This document shows positions 1 to 8,457 of a stretch of 64,000 nt of DNA, piece by piece. How positions within the stretch are numbered: position 1 is the first letter of the stretch; each line of letters opens with the position of its first letter. Both the position numbers and the translations under genes were made by a program. The stretch is taken from positions 1 to 64,000 of the forward strand of contig CACIPP010000004.1 of the NCBI GenBank assembly GCA_902588515.1, given 5' to 3'. The notes under the pieces are model-generated. The model did not search any database. It was given only the letters and a program-made list of their open reading frames with translations, and had not been told where the DNA came from. The stretch is from GCA-002704185 sp902588515 (GTDB lineage Bacteria; Pseudomonadota; Alphaproteobacteria; Pelagibacterales; Pelagibacteraceae).

Positions 1-132
1 TTTAATTTCTTATATTTAAATTTTTTAGTTAAATATAATAGCAGTTACATTTTTGCCATGACATTAATTTTAAGTTTTTTTATAAAATCTATAGTATTTT
101 ATAAAAGCTCAGATTTTAAATAAAAATATTTT

Positions 133-1782
133 TTATAACTTTTCGATAAAAAGATAGTCTTTTACTTTTTTTACTTTAATTTTATTTCTTGTACACATAA
201 ATTTTATATCCCAACAAAGTCTTCCCTGCCATCCGTTGCCTCTCTTATTATTACTATTTATGTCAGGTTCGTAAACCTCTACAAAATTGTTTTGTGCACT
301 TGAATTCTTGATAAAAGTATTTTGTATCTTTGTAATTCCAAAAAAAAAATAATTTTTATCAATTATTCTAGCTGTATTTTTCGAAAAATTAAAAAATAAA
401 AATATAAAAATTAGATTCAAAAAAACTTTTTTTGAAAAACTTTTATTTTTATATATAAATGAACATAATAAAAATACCAAGCAAACAAAATAAATAATTC
501 CAAATCTGTATACTGGAGAAAAACTAAACCAAAATATAAAACCTAATAAAACGAAAATAACAAATGCTTTTATTTTTAATGTTTTAAAAAATCTTTTTTT
601 CTTATTTTTTTTTAACAAAAAGATAAATAAAATTATAGGTATTATCATAGTAGCAAGATGTTCTGATATTCCAATGTAATTTCTTTCAAACCAAAAAGGT
701 ATCCAATTTAAATTCTGTAGATACTCCTGTGGGCTTAATAAATCCTTAGCTTTGTAGAAGTAACTCTTATTAATTAACTCTAATCTATATTTTGCATTTA
801 AGGAGTTTGGATCAAACCATGAGACATCTATGCAACTAAGTTTTGAGGGAAAAATGAAGCAGCCGGTGTAGATAAATTGTTGAAAAAAAAATAAGCAACC
901 TAACATATAAATTAGTACATAATGAAATTTTAATACATTTTTTTTTAGAAGCAGAAAATTTTCGATAAACAAATATATTGTTAAAATTAATAATGGTATT
1001 GAACTAAATTTTATTAAAATAGCAAATGTAGCAAAACTTAAATTATAAAAAAAAAATTTATTTTTTAAATCTTTATTGTTTTCTTCATAAAATTTTAAAA
1101 AATAATAAACTGACAAAATTGAAAAAACTAAAGAAGGTATGTCATTTCCAAATTCTGATATTCTCGTAAATTTCAAAATTAAATAAAAAGAGGAAATAAT
1201 TAAAATAAGAGAACTGATCTTAAAATTTTCTTTTTTAATAACTTGCGAAATTGAGAAAATAATAAATGAATAATAAATTAAAAAAGTTGGAATCATTACG
1301 TAATTATAATTATCTTTTATATAAAATATTGGTAAAATATTTAGCCATATCGAGTTGTGAACAAATGCACGATTTATGTTTGCCAATCCAAATATAATTT
1401 TTTCATTAATAATGTTTATTATGTAAGGTAAATGATAATATCCAAAATCCTCATGATATTTTTGACTTACATAAATAGGCAATAAGATAAAAAAAATTAG
1501 AGAATATATTATAAACTCTCTATTAAAATATCGCCTAAAATATACAAAACTTTTTAAACTCCATAAAAAACCTAATAGCATTATTGTTAAAGCAACATAT
1601 AAATTTATCTCAATAACGAAATGAATTGTTGTTATTAAAAATGCAGCAAAAAGAAATCCAAAAAATAGACTTATTATAAAACTTTTATCAAATTTACCTA
1701 TTACTAATTGACCTAACCCAGCAAAAGATACAATAGCAAATGTAGAATATAAAAGAAAAAAAGTAATTTCAAACAATATCAT
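133..1782 (-). CDS. Large multi-span membrane protein, LIC_10190-like
   Basis: A 549-residue, very hydrophobic protein with about a dozen predicted membrane segments. It has a loop near residues 108-130 with a D-x-x-x-YH-x-P pattern followed by a GLAN segment. I associate that pattern with LIC_10190-type membrane proteins and glycosyltransferase-C-like proteins found in surface polysaccharide clusters. The C-terminal 100 residues are soluble and basic. It is transcribed divergently from the epimerase at 1862 and lies in a block of sugar genes next to the 5S rRNA, so a role in building or exporting a surface glycan is likely but unproven. No catalytic residues can be assigned. The 132 bases downstream of it hold nothing recognisable. 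Base composition is even more AT-rich than the core genes. Confidence 0.6.
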   Translation of the reverse strand: MILFEITFFLLYSTFAIVSFAGLGQLVIGKFDKSFIISLFFGFLFAAFLITTIHFVIEINLYVALTIMLLGFLWSLKSFVYFRRYFNREFIIYSLIFFILLPIYVSQKYHEDFGYYHLPYIINIINEKIIFGLANINRAFVHNSIWLNILPIFYIKDNYNYVMIPTFLIYYSFIIFSISQVIKKENFKISSLILIISSFYLILKFTRISEFGNDIPSLVFSILSVYYFLKFYEENNKDLKNKFFFYNLSFATFAILIKFSSIPLLILTIYLFIENFLLLKKNVLKFHYVLIYMLGCLFFFQQFIYTGCFIFPSKLSCIDVSWFDPNSLNAKYRLELINKSYFYKAKDLLSPQEYLQNLNWIPFWFERNYIGISEHLATMIIPIILFIFLLKKNKKKRFFKTLKIKAFVIFVLLGFIFWFSFSPVYRFGIIYFVCLVFLLCSFIYKNKSFSKKVFLNLIFIFLFFNFSKNTARIIDKNYFFFGITKIQNTFIKNSSAQNNFVEVYEPDINSNNKRGNGWQGRLCWDIKFMCTRNKIKVKKVKDYLFIEKL

Positions 1783-1861
1783 TTAGAACAATATTGAAGT
1801 TATAAATTTTTATTTCTTTGTTGTAAATAACACTGATTTAAATTAATTAGTCTTATACAAA

Positions 1862-2869
1862 ATGAATAATTATTTAGTAGTAGGTGGAGGCGGTTTCATT
1901 GCGGGTCATCTAATAAAAACGTTAATAGATACTGGAGCCAAAGTCCGTGCTGTTGACATAAAGCCAAGCGAATTTTGGTTTCAAAGATTCGAACAAGTCG
2001 AAAATTTTTCTCTGGACATGACCGATTTAAATAATTGTATGCAGATGACAAAGGATATTGATTATGTCTTAAACTTAGCTTGTAACATGGGTGGAATAGG
2101 TTTTATAGAAAATAACAAAGCAGAGTGTATGATGTCAGTATTAATAAACACACATATGCTAATGGCCTGTCGAAAAAATAAAGTTAAGAAATATTTTTTT
2201 TCGTCAAGTGCTTGCGCTTATAATACTGAATTACAAAAAAATGCAGACATTGACGGTTTAAAAGAAACCGACGCTTATCCAGCAATGCCAGAAGATGGTT
2301 ACGGATGGGAAAAACTTTTTAGTGAAAGAATGTGTCGACATTTTTATGAAGATTATGGTTTGGAAACTCGTATAGCAAGATTTCACAATATCTACGGTCC
2401 TCTTGGTACTTTCGATGGTGGAAGAGAAAAAGCACCAGCAGCATTGTGTAGAAAAGTAATAGAAGCCAAGATGAGTCAAAAAAATTCAATTGATATATGG
2501 GGAGATGGAAACCAAACTAGAAGCTTTTTGTACATAGCGGATTGTGTTGAAGCAATTTTAAAACTTTTTAATTCAGACTTTAGGGATCCAATAAATATTG
2601 GAAGTGAAGAGAAAGTGTCAATAAATCAACTTGTGGATATTATCGAGAATATTAGTGGAGTTAAATTAAAAAGAAATTATCAATTAGACAAGCCAAAGGG
2701 TGTAAATGGAAGATCAAGCAATAACGATCTCATAAAAAAAGTATTACAATGGGATTATAATTATTCACTTAAAGATGGAATCAATAAAACTTATAATTGG
2801 ATTGATCATATGTACAATACCAAGCCAAACAACGATTTTATTAAATTTACGAGAAATAATTACAATTAA
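1862..2869 (+). CDS. GDP-mannose 3,5-epimerase-like NAD-dependent epimerase
   Basis: A 335-residue extended short-chain dehydrogenase/reductase that would act on a nucleotide sugar in the cytoplasm. The glycine-rich NAD site (GGGGFIAG) is at residues 8-15. The catalytic pair is the Y147-x-x-x-K151 motif, preceded by the SSSA loop near residue 115. The stretches NMGGIGFI, RFHNIYGP, GGREKAPAA and WGDGNQTRSF closely match plant and bacterial GDP-mannose 3,5-epimerases, which make GDP-L-galactose or GDP-L-gulose. Length is normal for the family. It sits among surface-sugar genes, so its product probably feeds a polysaccharide or lipid-linked glycan. The family assignment is strong; the exact substrate is inferred. 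Confidence 0.85.
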   Translation: MNNYLVVGGGGFIAGHLIKTLIDTGAKVRAVDIKPSEFWFQRFEQVENFSLDMTDLNNCMQMTKDIDYVLNLACNMGGIGFIENNKAECMMSVLINTHMLMACRKNKVKKYFFSSSACAYNTELQKNADIDGLKETDAYPAMPEDGYGWEKLFSERMCRHFYEDYGLETRIARFHNIYGPLGTFDGGREKAPAALCRKVIEAKMSQKNSIDIWGDGNQTRSFLYIADCVEAILKLFNSDFRDPINIGSEEKVSINQLVDIIENISGVKLKRNYQLDKPKGVNGRSSNNDLIKKVLQWDYNYSLKDGINKTYNWIDHMYNTKPNNDFIKFTRNNYN

Positions 2870-2871
2870 TT

Positions 2872-2948
<77 letters not shown>

Positions 2949-2961
2949 ATGAGATAGTCTT

Positions 2962-3756
2962 TTATAACGAAGAATTTAATCTATCAATATAATTATTTTT
3001 TAATTGTTGTTTAAAAATTTTGAACTGACTAATTTTTGATATGATTTTCAATAAAACACTCAAATAAGGCTGTTTCAAGTATTTTGATGATATTTCGATA
3101 TCTTGATTAAATTTTCTAAGAAATTTTTTAAAATTTGTGCTGTCTCCACCAGTTCTCATTACAGTTATATAGCTATCTAATTTTTTGGGTTTTAATTTTT
3201 CATTATTAAATAATCTTAAGATAAAATCAAAATCACCGGATATATCAAAAGTTTCATCATAGTTTCCTATATCTTTTATCAAATTTTTTTTTATAAAAAT
3301 TGATGTATGCGGTGGAACCCAGCCAAATCTTAAATTCAGTTTTTCATAATTAGTAGATTTCCATACTCTTGAAATGGCATTAATATTTTCTTTTTTGCAA
3401 AACATTATATCTCCATAAATACAATTTACTTCATCATCGAAATTTTTTGATATATTTTTTAATGTATTCTCATTATAAAAAAAGTCATCAGCGTGTAACA
3501 GACCAATAATATTACCAGAGGCTTTTTCTAAACCTAGATTTATTGAACCAAATTTGTTCAATGATTTTTGGTCACTGTATGAAATATTAGGATAAAATTT
3601 GTTTAGAAATTCTTCAGTTCCATCGTCTGATTTTGAATAAATAATTATTAACTCTTTATCTTGATAATCCTGTAATTCAAATGACTTTATTGCTGATTTG
3701 ATATAAGGCATCCCATTTTTAACAACGGTGATTATTGATATTTTCTTATTATTCAT
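2962..3756 (-). CDS. Family 2 glycosyltransferase
   Basis: A 264-residue GT-A-fold glycosyltransferase. The N terminus (ISIITVVKNG) is the usual nucleotide-binding start of GT2 enzymes. The metal-binding HADDFF motif lies near residues 93-98, and the GDFDFILR motif near residue 175 is the acceptor/catalytic-base region. It resembles enzymes annotated as PGL/p-HBAD or WcaA-like transferases that add one sugar to a surface glycan. There is no signal peptide and no clear membrane segment, so it should act at the inner face of the membrane. It sits between tRNA-fMet and tRNA-Val in the presumed hypervariable region. Donor and acceptor cannot be read from sequence. Confidence 0.88.
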   Translation of the reverse strand: MNNKKISIITVVKNGMPYIKSAIKSFELQDYQDKELIIIYSKSDDGTEEFLNKFYPNISYSDQKSLNKFGSINLGLEKASGNIIGLLHADDFFYNENTLKNISKNFDDEVNCIYGDIMFCKKENINAISRVWKSTNYEKLNLRFGWVPPHTSIFIKKNLIKDIGNYDETFDISGDFDFILRLFNNEKLKPKKLDSYITVMRTGGDSTNFKKFLRKFNQDIEISSKYLKQPYLSVLLKIISKISQFKIFKQQLKNNYIDRLNSSL

Positions 3757-3799
3757 TTATCTATAATTCCTTTTATTTTATTATTAAAAAATATACTAG

Positions 3800-3874
3800 G
3801 GGCATGTAGTTCATTGGTAGAACGCTACGTTGACATCGTAGAGGTAGCAAGTTCAATTCTTGCCATGCCCACCA
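3800..3874 (+). tRNA. tRNA-Val (GAC)
   Basis: A 75-base tRNA with acceptor stem GGGCATG pairing with CATGCCC, anticodon stem CTACG/CGTAG, loop TTGACAT (anticodon GAC, valine) and an encoded CCA end. All arms are intact. It precedes the 5S rRNA by about 65 bases on the same strand. Confidence 0.95.
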
Positions 3875-3939
3875 ATTTATCTCACAGTTTGCTAAAAAAA
3901 AACACTTTACCAGTTCATTAAAAGTATGTATGAACTCCA

Positions 3940-4057
3940 TGCCTGGTAATTATTGCGAAGGGGCAATACCCGATCCCATCTCGAACTCGGAAGTCAAGTC
4001 CTTCAGCGCCGATGGTACTTTGCCTTAAGGTATGGGAGAGTAGGTCGTTGCCAGGCT
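3940..4057 (+). rRNA. rrf: 5S ribosomal RNA
   Basis: About 117 bases, closed by the terminal helix GCCTGG...CCAGGC. It contains the conserved segments CCCGATCCCATCTCGAACTCGG and GCGCCGATGGTA in the expected order and spacing for bacterial 5S rRNA (the first is quoted across two neighbouring blocks, CCCGATCCCATC and TCGAACTCGG). No 16S or 23S sequence is present in the window. The 5S therefore stands apart from the rest of the rRNA operon, as reported for SAR11, where HVR2 separates 23S from 5S. The downstream coding region starts only about 11 bases after the 3' end. Confidence 0.93.
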
Positions 4058-4067
4058 TATTAAAAAA

Positions 4068-5072
4068 ATGCATATTTTCATTACGGGTATCGCTGGTTTT
4101 TTAGGATCAAACCTTGCAGATTATTATTTAAAAAAGGGATTTAAAGTTTCAGGATGTGATAATCTTGTAGGCGGCTCTTTAGATAACATCGATCAATCAA
4201 AAATTAAATTTCACCAGATAAATTGTGAAGACTTAAAAAGTTTATCTGAGGCGATGAAAGGTGTAGATGTAGTTTGTCATGCCGCAGCTTATGCTCATGA
4301 GGGTTTATCTAGTTTTTCACCAACCTTAATTTGTAATAACAACGTTACAGGTAGTGTTTCAGTTTTTACGGCTGCGATTAAAAATAATGTTAAAAGAGTA
4401 GTATATTGTTCATCTATGGCACGATATGGAGATGTAAAGGTACCCTTTAAAGAAGATGATAAAATTAATCCTGTTGATCCCTATGGCGTATCAAAAGTTG
4501 CTGCAGAAAATATTTTAAAAATTTTAAGCAAGACTCACAAATTCGAATATAACATTGCTGTTCCACATAATATTATTGGTCCTAAACAAACATATACTGA
4601 CCCTTATAGAAATGTAGTTTCAATAATGGCAAACTTAATGTTACAAAATAGAAAACCTATTATCTATGGAGATGGTGAACAAAAGAGATGCTTTTCCGAT
4701 ATTGACGACTGTATTTTTTGTCTTGATAAACTCATGATGGATAAAAAAATCATTAACCAAACAGTAAATATCGGACCAGACGAAGAGTTTATAACTATTA
4801 ATCAGCTATTTGAATTATTGTCTAATAAATTAAAATTTAATCAAAAACCTGAATATTACGAAGATAGACCTAACGAGGTTAAGCACGCAGTATGTTCAGC
4901 TGACAAAGCGAGAAGCATTCTTGGTTATGAAACGAAAGTATCTCTAAGTGAGTCTTTGGATAAGGTAATTGATTTTATAAAAATTAAAGGTCCTAAAAAG
5001 TTTGAGTACAATTACGAATTAGAAATATTAAATGAAAAAACTCCAAAAAGTTGGAAAGAAAAGTTGTTTTAA
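4068..5072 (+). CDS. NAD-dependent sugar-nucleotide epimerase/dehydratase
   Basis: A 334-residue extended SDR enzyme of the UDP-glucose 4-epimerase group. The NAD motif GIAGFLG is at residues 7-13, a CSSMARYG loop supplies the catalytic serine region, and the Tyr139-x-x-x-Lys143 pair is intact. The stretches YGDGEQKRCF and NIGPDEEFIT are family landmarks for sugar-nucleotide binding. The start ATG is 11 bases after the 5S rRNA with no obvious Shine-Dalgarno sequence and no terminator between, so it may be read from the 5S transcript. It marks the border between the variable surface-sugar region and the core genome. The substrate (UDP-Glc, UDP-GlcNAc or uronate form) is not decidable. Confidence 0.82.
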   Translation: MHIFITGIAGFLGSNLADYYLKKGFKVSGCDNLVGGSLDNIDQSKIKFHQINCEDLKSLSEAMKGVDVVCHAAAYAHEGLSSFSPTLICNNNVTGSVSVFTAAIKNNVKRVVYCSSMARYGDVKVPFKEDDKINPVDPYGVSKVAAENILKILSKTHKFEYNIAVPHNIIGPKQTYTDPYRNVVSIMANLMLQNRKPIIYGDGEQKRCFSDIDDCIFCLDKLMMDKKIINQTVNIGPDEEFITINQLFELLSNKLKFNQKPEYYEDRPNEVKHAVCSADKARSILGYETKVSLSESLDKVIDFIKIKGPKKFEYNYELEILNEKTPKSWKEKLF

Positions 5073-5101
5073 AATTTGGATATCATGTTATATTTAAATT
5101 T

Positions 5102-5227
5102 ATGAAAGTTGTATCATCTTTAAAATCGCTAAAAAAAAGAGATTTGAATAATAAGCTCGTGAAGAGAAGAGGGAAATTATATGTCATCAATAAAAAAAAT
5201 CCCAGAATGAAAGCACGACAAGGCTAA
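5102..5227 (+). CDS. rpmJ: Ribosomal protein L36, cysteine-free (YkgO) type
   Basis: A 41-residue protein too short for most gene callers but unmistakable: it begins MKVVSSLKSLKKRD and ends KNPRMKARQG, matching bacterial L36 of the YkgO form. It lacks the Cys/His zinc ligands of the classical L36 (no Cys or His at all), so it is the zinc-independent version usual in alphaproteobacteria. It is very basic, as expected for a large-subunit protein. Its stop codon overlaps the next start (TAATG), which suggests translational coupling to the cytochrome oxidase subunit IV gene. Confidence 0.95.
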   Translation: MKVVSSLKSLKKRDLNNKLVKRRGKLYVINKKNPRMKARQG

Positions 5228-5337
5228 TGGATATTAAGGAACAAAAGAAGACTTGGGATGTTTTTACAAAATTTGTTATATACGTTTCTGCGGCCGTAAT
5301 TCTAATTTTAGCAGGTATGGCTATTTTTTTACTCTAG
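5227..5337 (+). CDS. aa3-type cytochrome c oxidase subunit IV
   Basis: A 36-residue, single-membrane-span protein starting MDIKEQKKTWDVFTKF, followed by a hydrophobic helix from about residue 17 to the end. This is the hallmark layout of the bacterial aa3-type cytochrome c oxidase subunit IV family (COX4_pro_2), a small accessory helix of the terminal oxidase. In many alphaproteobacteria this gene sits directly before the pnt transhydrogenase operon, as here (pntAA begins 70 bases later). The start codon overlaps the L36 stop in TAATG. Identification rests on motif plus context; the protein is too short for a strong sequence argument alone. Confidence 0.85.
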   Translation: MDIKEQKKTWDVFTKFVIYVSAAVILILAGMAIFLL

Positions 5338-5406
5338 AGTTTATTAATATTAAATTTAAGAATTTAAAGTCTTGTTTTAACATTTTAATTATTTATAAAA
5401 CTACAA

Positions 5407-6489
5407 ATGATTTTGGGATGTATCTCTGAAAATGCGGATTTTGAAAAAAGGGTAATGTTAAACCCTGAAGGTGTAAAGAAAATAAAATCTCTGGGTATCG
5501 ATGTTATGATACCAAAAAATTACGGAAATAGTTCAGATTATGCTGATGACGAATATGTAAAATCTGGGGCAACAATATCAGATAACAACTCGTTATGTGA
5601 AAAATCAGATATTATATTGAAAATTTCTCAAAGAAATTTATCTGAATTTAAATTTAAGCAGGGTGCAAATTTAATAATTGGTTTCTTTAATCAAGCAGAT
5701 AATGACGCGACTAATTTAGTAAAACAAAATAAACAACAAATATTTGCCCTTAACTTGTTACCAAGAATAACTAGAGCGCAGGCCATGGATGTTTTGTCAT
5801 CCCAGGCTAACTTAGCAGGATATAAGGCCGTAATTGATACGGCTTACGAATTTCAAAAAGCTTTGCCAATGATGATGACTGCTGCTGGAACTGTTACACC
5901 TGCCAAATACTTTATATTGGGAGCTGGTGTAGCGGGTTTACAGGCAATTGCGACTGCAAAAAGATTAGGAGCAGTTGTTTCCGCTACGGATGTGAGACTA
6001 GCTTCGAAAGAGCAAGTTGAAAGCTTAGGTGCGAAATTTGTATTTGTTGAAGACGCAGAAGATATGGAAACTTCAGGAGGTTATGCAAAAGAGGCCAGTG
6101 ATGACTTCAAAAAAAAACAGGAGATATTAATAAAAGATACTGTAAAGAGCCAAGATATAATAATTTGTACCGCGCTTATTCCTGGAAAAAAAGCACCAAG
6201 AATTATAACCGAGGAGATGGTGCTTTCAATGAGACCTGGCTCTGTGATTTGTGATTTAGCTGCCGCTCAAGGAGGAAATTGTGCCTTTTCTGAACCTGAC
6301 AAAATTATAGAAAAAAATGGAGTTAAAATACTAGGTTACAGCAATTATGCTTCAAGAATTCCTGGATCAGCGTCAGCTTTGTTGTCAAAAAATCTTTTGA
6401 ATTTTATAAATTTAATTTTTAATAAAGAAAAAAAAGCTGTAGAGATAAATCATGAAGATGAAATAATTAAGGGAGTTTTGTTAAAATAA
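5407..6489 (+). CDS. pntAA: NAD(P) transhydrogenase subunit alpha part 1
   Basis: A 360-residue soluble NAD(H)-binding subunit (domain I) of the proton-translocating transhydrogenase. This enzyme couples the proton gradient to reduction of NADP+ by NADH and so supplies NADPH. The Rossmann dinucleotide motif GAGVAG is at residues 172-177, followed by the SATDVR acidic end, and the LPRITRAQAMD and DLAAAQGGN segments are family landmarks. The alpha chain is split, as in Rhodospirillum rubrum: this gene ends with TAA directly followed by the ATG of pntAB. In SAR11-like cells the enzyme is a reasonable outlet for proton motive force made by respiration or rhodopsin, but that link is inference. Confidence 0.95.
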   Translation: MILGCISENADFEKRVMLNPEGVKKIKSLGIDVMIPKNYGNSSDYADDEYVKSGATISDNNSLCEKSDIILKISQRNLSEFKFKQGANLIIGFFNQADNDATNLVKQNKQQIFALNLLPRITRAQAMDVLSSQANLAGYKAVIDTAYEFQKALPMMMTAAGTVTPAKYFILGAGVAGLQAIATAKRLGAVVSATDVRLASKEQVESLGAKFVFVEDAEDMETSGGYAKEASDDFKKKQEILIKDTVKSQDIIICTALIPGKKAPRIITEEMVLSMRPGSVICDLAAAQGGNCAFSEPDKIIEKNGVKILGYSNYASRIPGSASALLSKNLLNFINLIFNKEKKAVEINHEDEIIKGVLLK

Positions 6490-6795
6490 ATGGAAATTGA
6501 TCCTTTTGTATTTAGGTTAGCTATTTTTATACTCTCCATTTTTGTAGGGTATTACGTTGTATGGAGTGTTACGCCAGCTTTGCATACACCTTTAATGTCG
6601 GTAACAAATGCAATATCGTCTGTAATAATTGTAGGTGCTTTGGTAGCCGTTGCGGTTTCTAGTTCCGATAGTTCAATTATTTCTTTTTATTCTGGAATTG
6701 TGGGTATTTTATTAGCAGCTATTAATATCTTTGGTGGATTTTTAGTCACCATGAGGATGTTAAAGATGTACAAAAAAGGGAAAAAAAATAAATGA
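6490..6795 (+). CDS. pntAB: NAD(P) transhydrogenase subunit alpha part 2
   Basis: A 101-residue integral membrane subunit with about three transmembrane helices and a short basic tail (KMYKKGKKNK). It contains the segment VWSVTPALHTPLMSVTNAIS, which is highly conserved in the membrane part of PntA. It corresponds to the C-terminal membrane portion of the fused E. coli PntA and forms half of the proton channel together with PntB. Its start abuts the pntAA stop, and its end overlaps the pntB start by four bases (ATGA), so the three subunits are translationally coupled and made in fixed ratio. Confidence 0.95.
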   Translation: MEIDPFVFRLAIFILSIFVGYYVVWSVTPALHTPLMSVTNAISSVIIVGALVAVAVSSSDSSIISFYSGIVGILLAAINIFGGFLVTMRMLKMYKKGKKNK

Positions 6796-8198
6796 TTTCG
6801 GCAAATATAGTTGCATTACTTTATCTAATATCAGGAATTTTTTTTATTCTTGCATTAAGAGGACTGTCATCACCAGAGACTTCAAGGACAGGGAATATAT
6901 TTGGTATGTCAGGTATGACTATCGCTATTATAACAACACTATTAAGTATTGGTACATTAGCAGAGTTAATGTCTAACATCTCGTTTATTTTAGTACCTTT
7001 ATTGATTGGCGGTGTTATCGGAGGATTAATTGCAGCTCGTATTGCTATGACAGCAATGCCACAACTTGTTGCAGGATTTCACAGTTTGGTAGGATTATGT
7101 GCTGTATTAATTGCTATTGCCGCATACTATGATCCACAAGCATTTGGGATATTTGAAAATGGGAAAATTAAATTAGCGTCATTAATTGAAATGTCTATTG
7201 GTTCATCGATTGGTGCAATTACCTTTTCTGGTTCTTGTATTGCATTTTTAAAACTTCAAGGAATCATGTCTGGCTCCCCAATTGTTTTTAGAGGACAACA
7301 TTTTATCAATTTATTAATTGGTATAAGCATAATTGTTGCAATAGTTCTTTTTGCCATCGATCAGTCAGAGAAATATTTTTGGATTATAACATTGGTTTCT
7401 ATTTTAATTGGTTTTTTAATAATAATTCCAATTGGTGGTGCTGATATGCCAGTTGTTGTATCAATGCTAAACTCTTATTCGGGGTGGGCCGCAGCTGGAA
7501 TTGGTTTTACTTTAGAGAACACAGCCTTAATTATAACTGGTGCATTAGTAGGATCTTCTGGCGCCATTCTTTCATATATTATGTGTAAAGGAATGAATAG
7601 ATCGCTCTTTAATGTTATACTTGGAGGATTTGGAGGTGATTCTGCCCAAACTTCTGCTGTTCAAAATAAAAAACCTGTAAAACAAGCTGGTGCAGACGAC
7701 GCTGCATTTTTGATGAAAAATGCATCTTCGGTTATAATAGTACCGGGTTATGGTATGGCTGTTGCACAGGCGCAGCATGCTCTTAGAGAAATGTGCGATA
7801 AATTAAAAGCAAATGGAGTAGATGTTAAGTATGCGATCCACCCGGTAGCCGGAAGAATGCCCGGTCATATGAACGTACTTTTAGCTGAAGCTAATGTTCC
7901 TTATGACGAAGTGTTTGAATTAGAAAATATTAATAATGATTTTTCGAATACAGATGTAAGTTTTGTGATTGGAGCGAATGATGTTACAAACCCAGCTGCA
8001 AAAACAGATCCGCAAAGTCCAATATACGGCATGCCAATTCTCGACGTTGAAAAATCTAAATCTGTCCTTTTTGTTAAGAGAGGTATGTCAGCGGGATATG
8101 CAGGTGTAGATAACGAGTTATTCTTCAGAGACAATACTTTAATGTTATTTTCTGACGCAAAAAAAATGGTTGAGGAGATTTCAAAAGCTCTAGATTAA
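6792..8198 (+). CDS. pntB: NAD(P) transhydrogenase subunit beta
   Basis: A 468-residue subunit with two parts. Residues 1 to about 260 form roughly nine membrane helices (domain II, proton channel). The last 180 residues form the NADP(H)-binding domain III, with the motif GYGMAVAQAQHAL near residue 318 and VIGANDVTNPAA near residue 395. Length matches the family. It is the last gene of the pnt operon, and its stop codon overlaps the convergent rpsU stop by four bases, leaving no room for a bidirectional terminator. All catalytic landmarks are intact. Confidence 0.96.
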   Translation: MISANIVALLYLISGIFFILALRGLSSPETSRTGNIFGMSGMTIAIITTLLSIGTLAELMSNISFILVPLLIGGVIGGLIAARIAMTAMPQLVAGFHSLVGLCAVLIAIAAYYDPQAFGIFENGKIKLASLIEMSIGSSIGAITFSGSCIAFLKLQGIMSGSPIVFRGQHFINLLIGISIIVAIVLFAIDQSEKYFWIITLVSILIGFLIIIPIGGADMPVVVSMLNSYSGWAAAGIGFTLENTALIITGALVGSSGAILSYIMCKGMNRSLFNVILGGFGGDSAQTSAVQNKKPVKQAGADDAAFLMKNASSVIIVPGYGMAVAQAQHALREMCDKLKANGVDVKYAIHPVAGRMPGHMNVLLAEANVPYDEVFELENINNDFSNTDVSFVIGANDVTNPAAKTDPQSPIYGMPILDVEKSKSVLFVKRGMSAGYAGVDNELFFRDNTLMLFSDAKKMVEEISKALD

Positions 8199-8389
8199 AG
8201 CCTAGATCTAAGTTTTTTTAGCTTTTTAAATCTTTTTATATTTTCGTCTTTCTCTCTTTTTTTCTTTTCTGACGGTTTCTCGAAATGACTTTTCAATTTG
8301 AGCAAACGGAATGTACCTTCACGCTGTAGCTTTTTTTTAAGTACTCTAAGCGCTTGTTCTAAATTATCATTTTTTACTTCTATTTTAAT
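8195..8389 (-). CDS. rpsU: Ribosomal protein S21 with ATT start
   Basis: A 64-residue small-subunit ribosomal protein. The stretch LEQALRVLKKKLQREG followed by FEKPSEKKKREK is diagnostic for S21. The open frame runs from an in-frame TAG at 8440-8438 to the TAA at 8197-8195 and has no ATG, GTG or TTG before codon 29, which is well inside the conserved domain. A perfect AGGAGG (8401-8396, minus strand) stands six bases before an ATT at 8389-8387. That is ideal spacing, so ATT is the most likely initiation codon and gives a family-typical length. Gene callers limited to ATG/GTG/TTG would miss it. The stop overlaps that of pntB. Confidence 0.9.
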   Translation of the reverse strand: MKIEVKNDNLEQALRVLKKKLQREGTFRLLKLKSHFEKPSEKKKREKDENIKRFKKLKKLRSRL

Positions 8390-8395
8390 AACTAA

Positions 8396-8401
8396 CCTCC
8401 T
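8396..8401 (-). promoter_or_regulatory. Strong Shine-Dalgarno site that fixes the rpsU start
   Basis: Perfect AGGAGG on the minus strand, with a six-base spacer TTAGTT to the ATT codon at 8389. Strong Shine-Dalgarno sites are uncommon among the genes here, and this one decides an otherwise ambiguous, non-canonical start. Confidence 0.75.
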
Positions 8402-8457
8402 AGTTAGCGGGGAATTAACACTTTGAATTGAAAAAGTCTATATATATAAGTGTAGAT

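Noticed and set aside
2258..2479. A 73-residue frame antisense to the GDP-mannose epimerase gene
   Set aside because: Cys/Phe-rich shadow of a well-supported enzyme gene.
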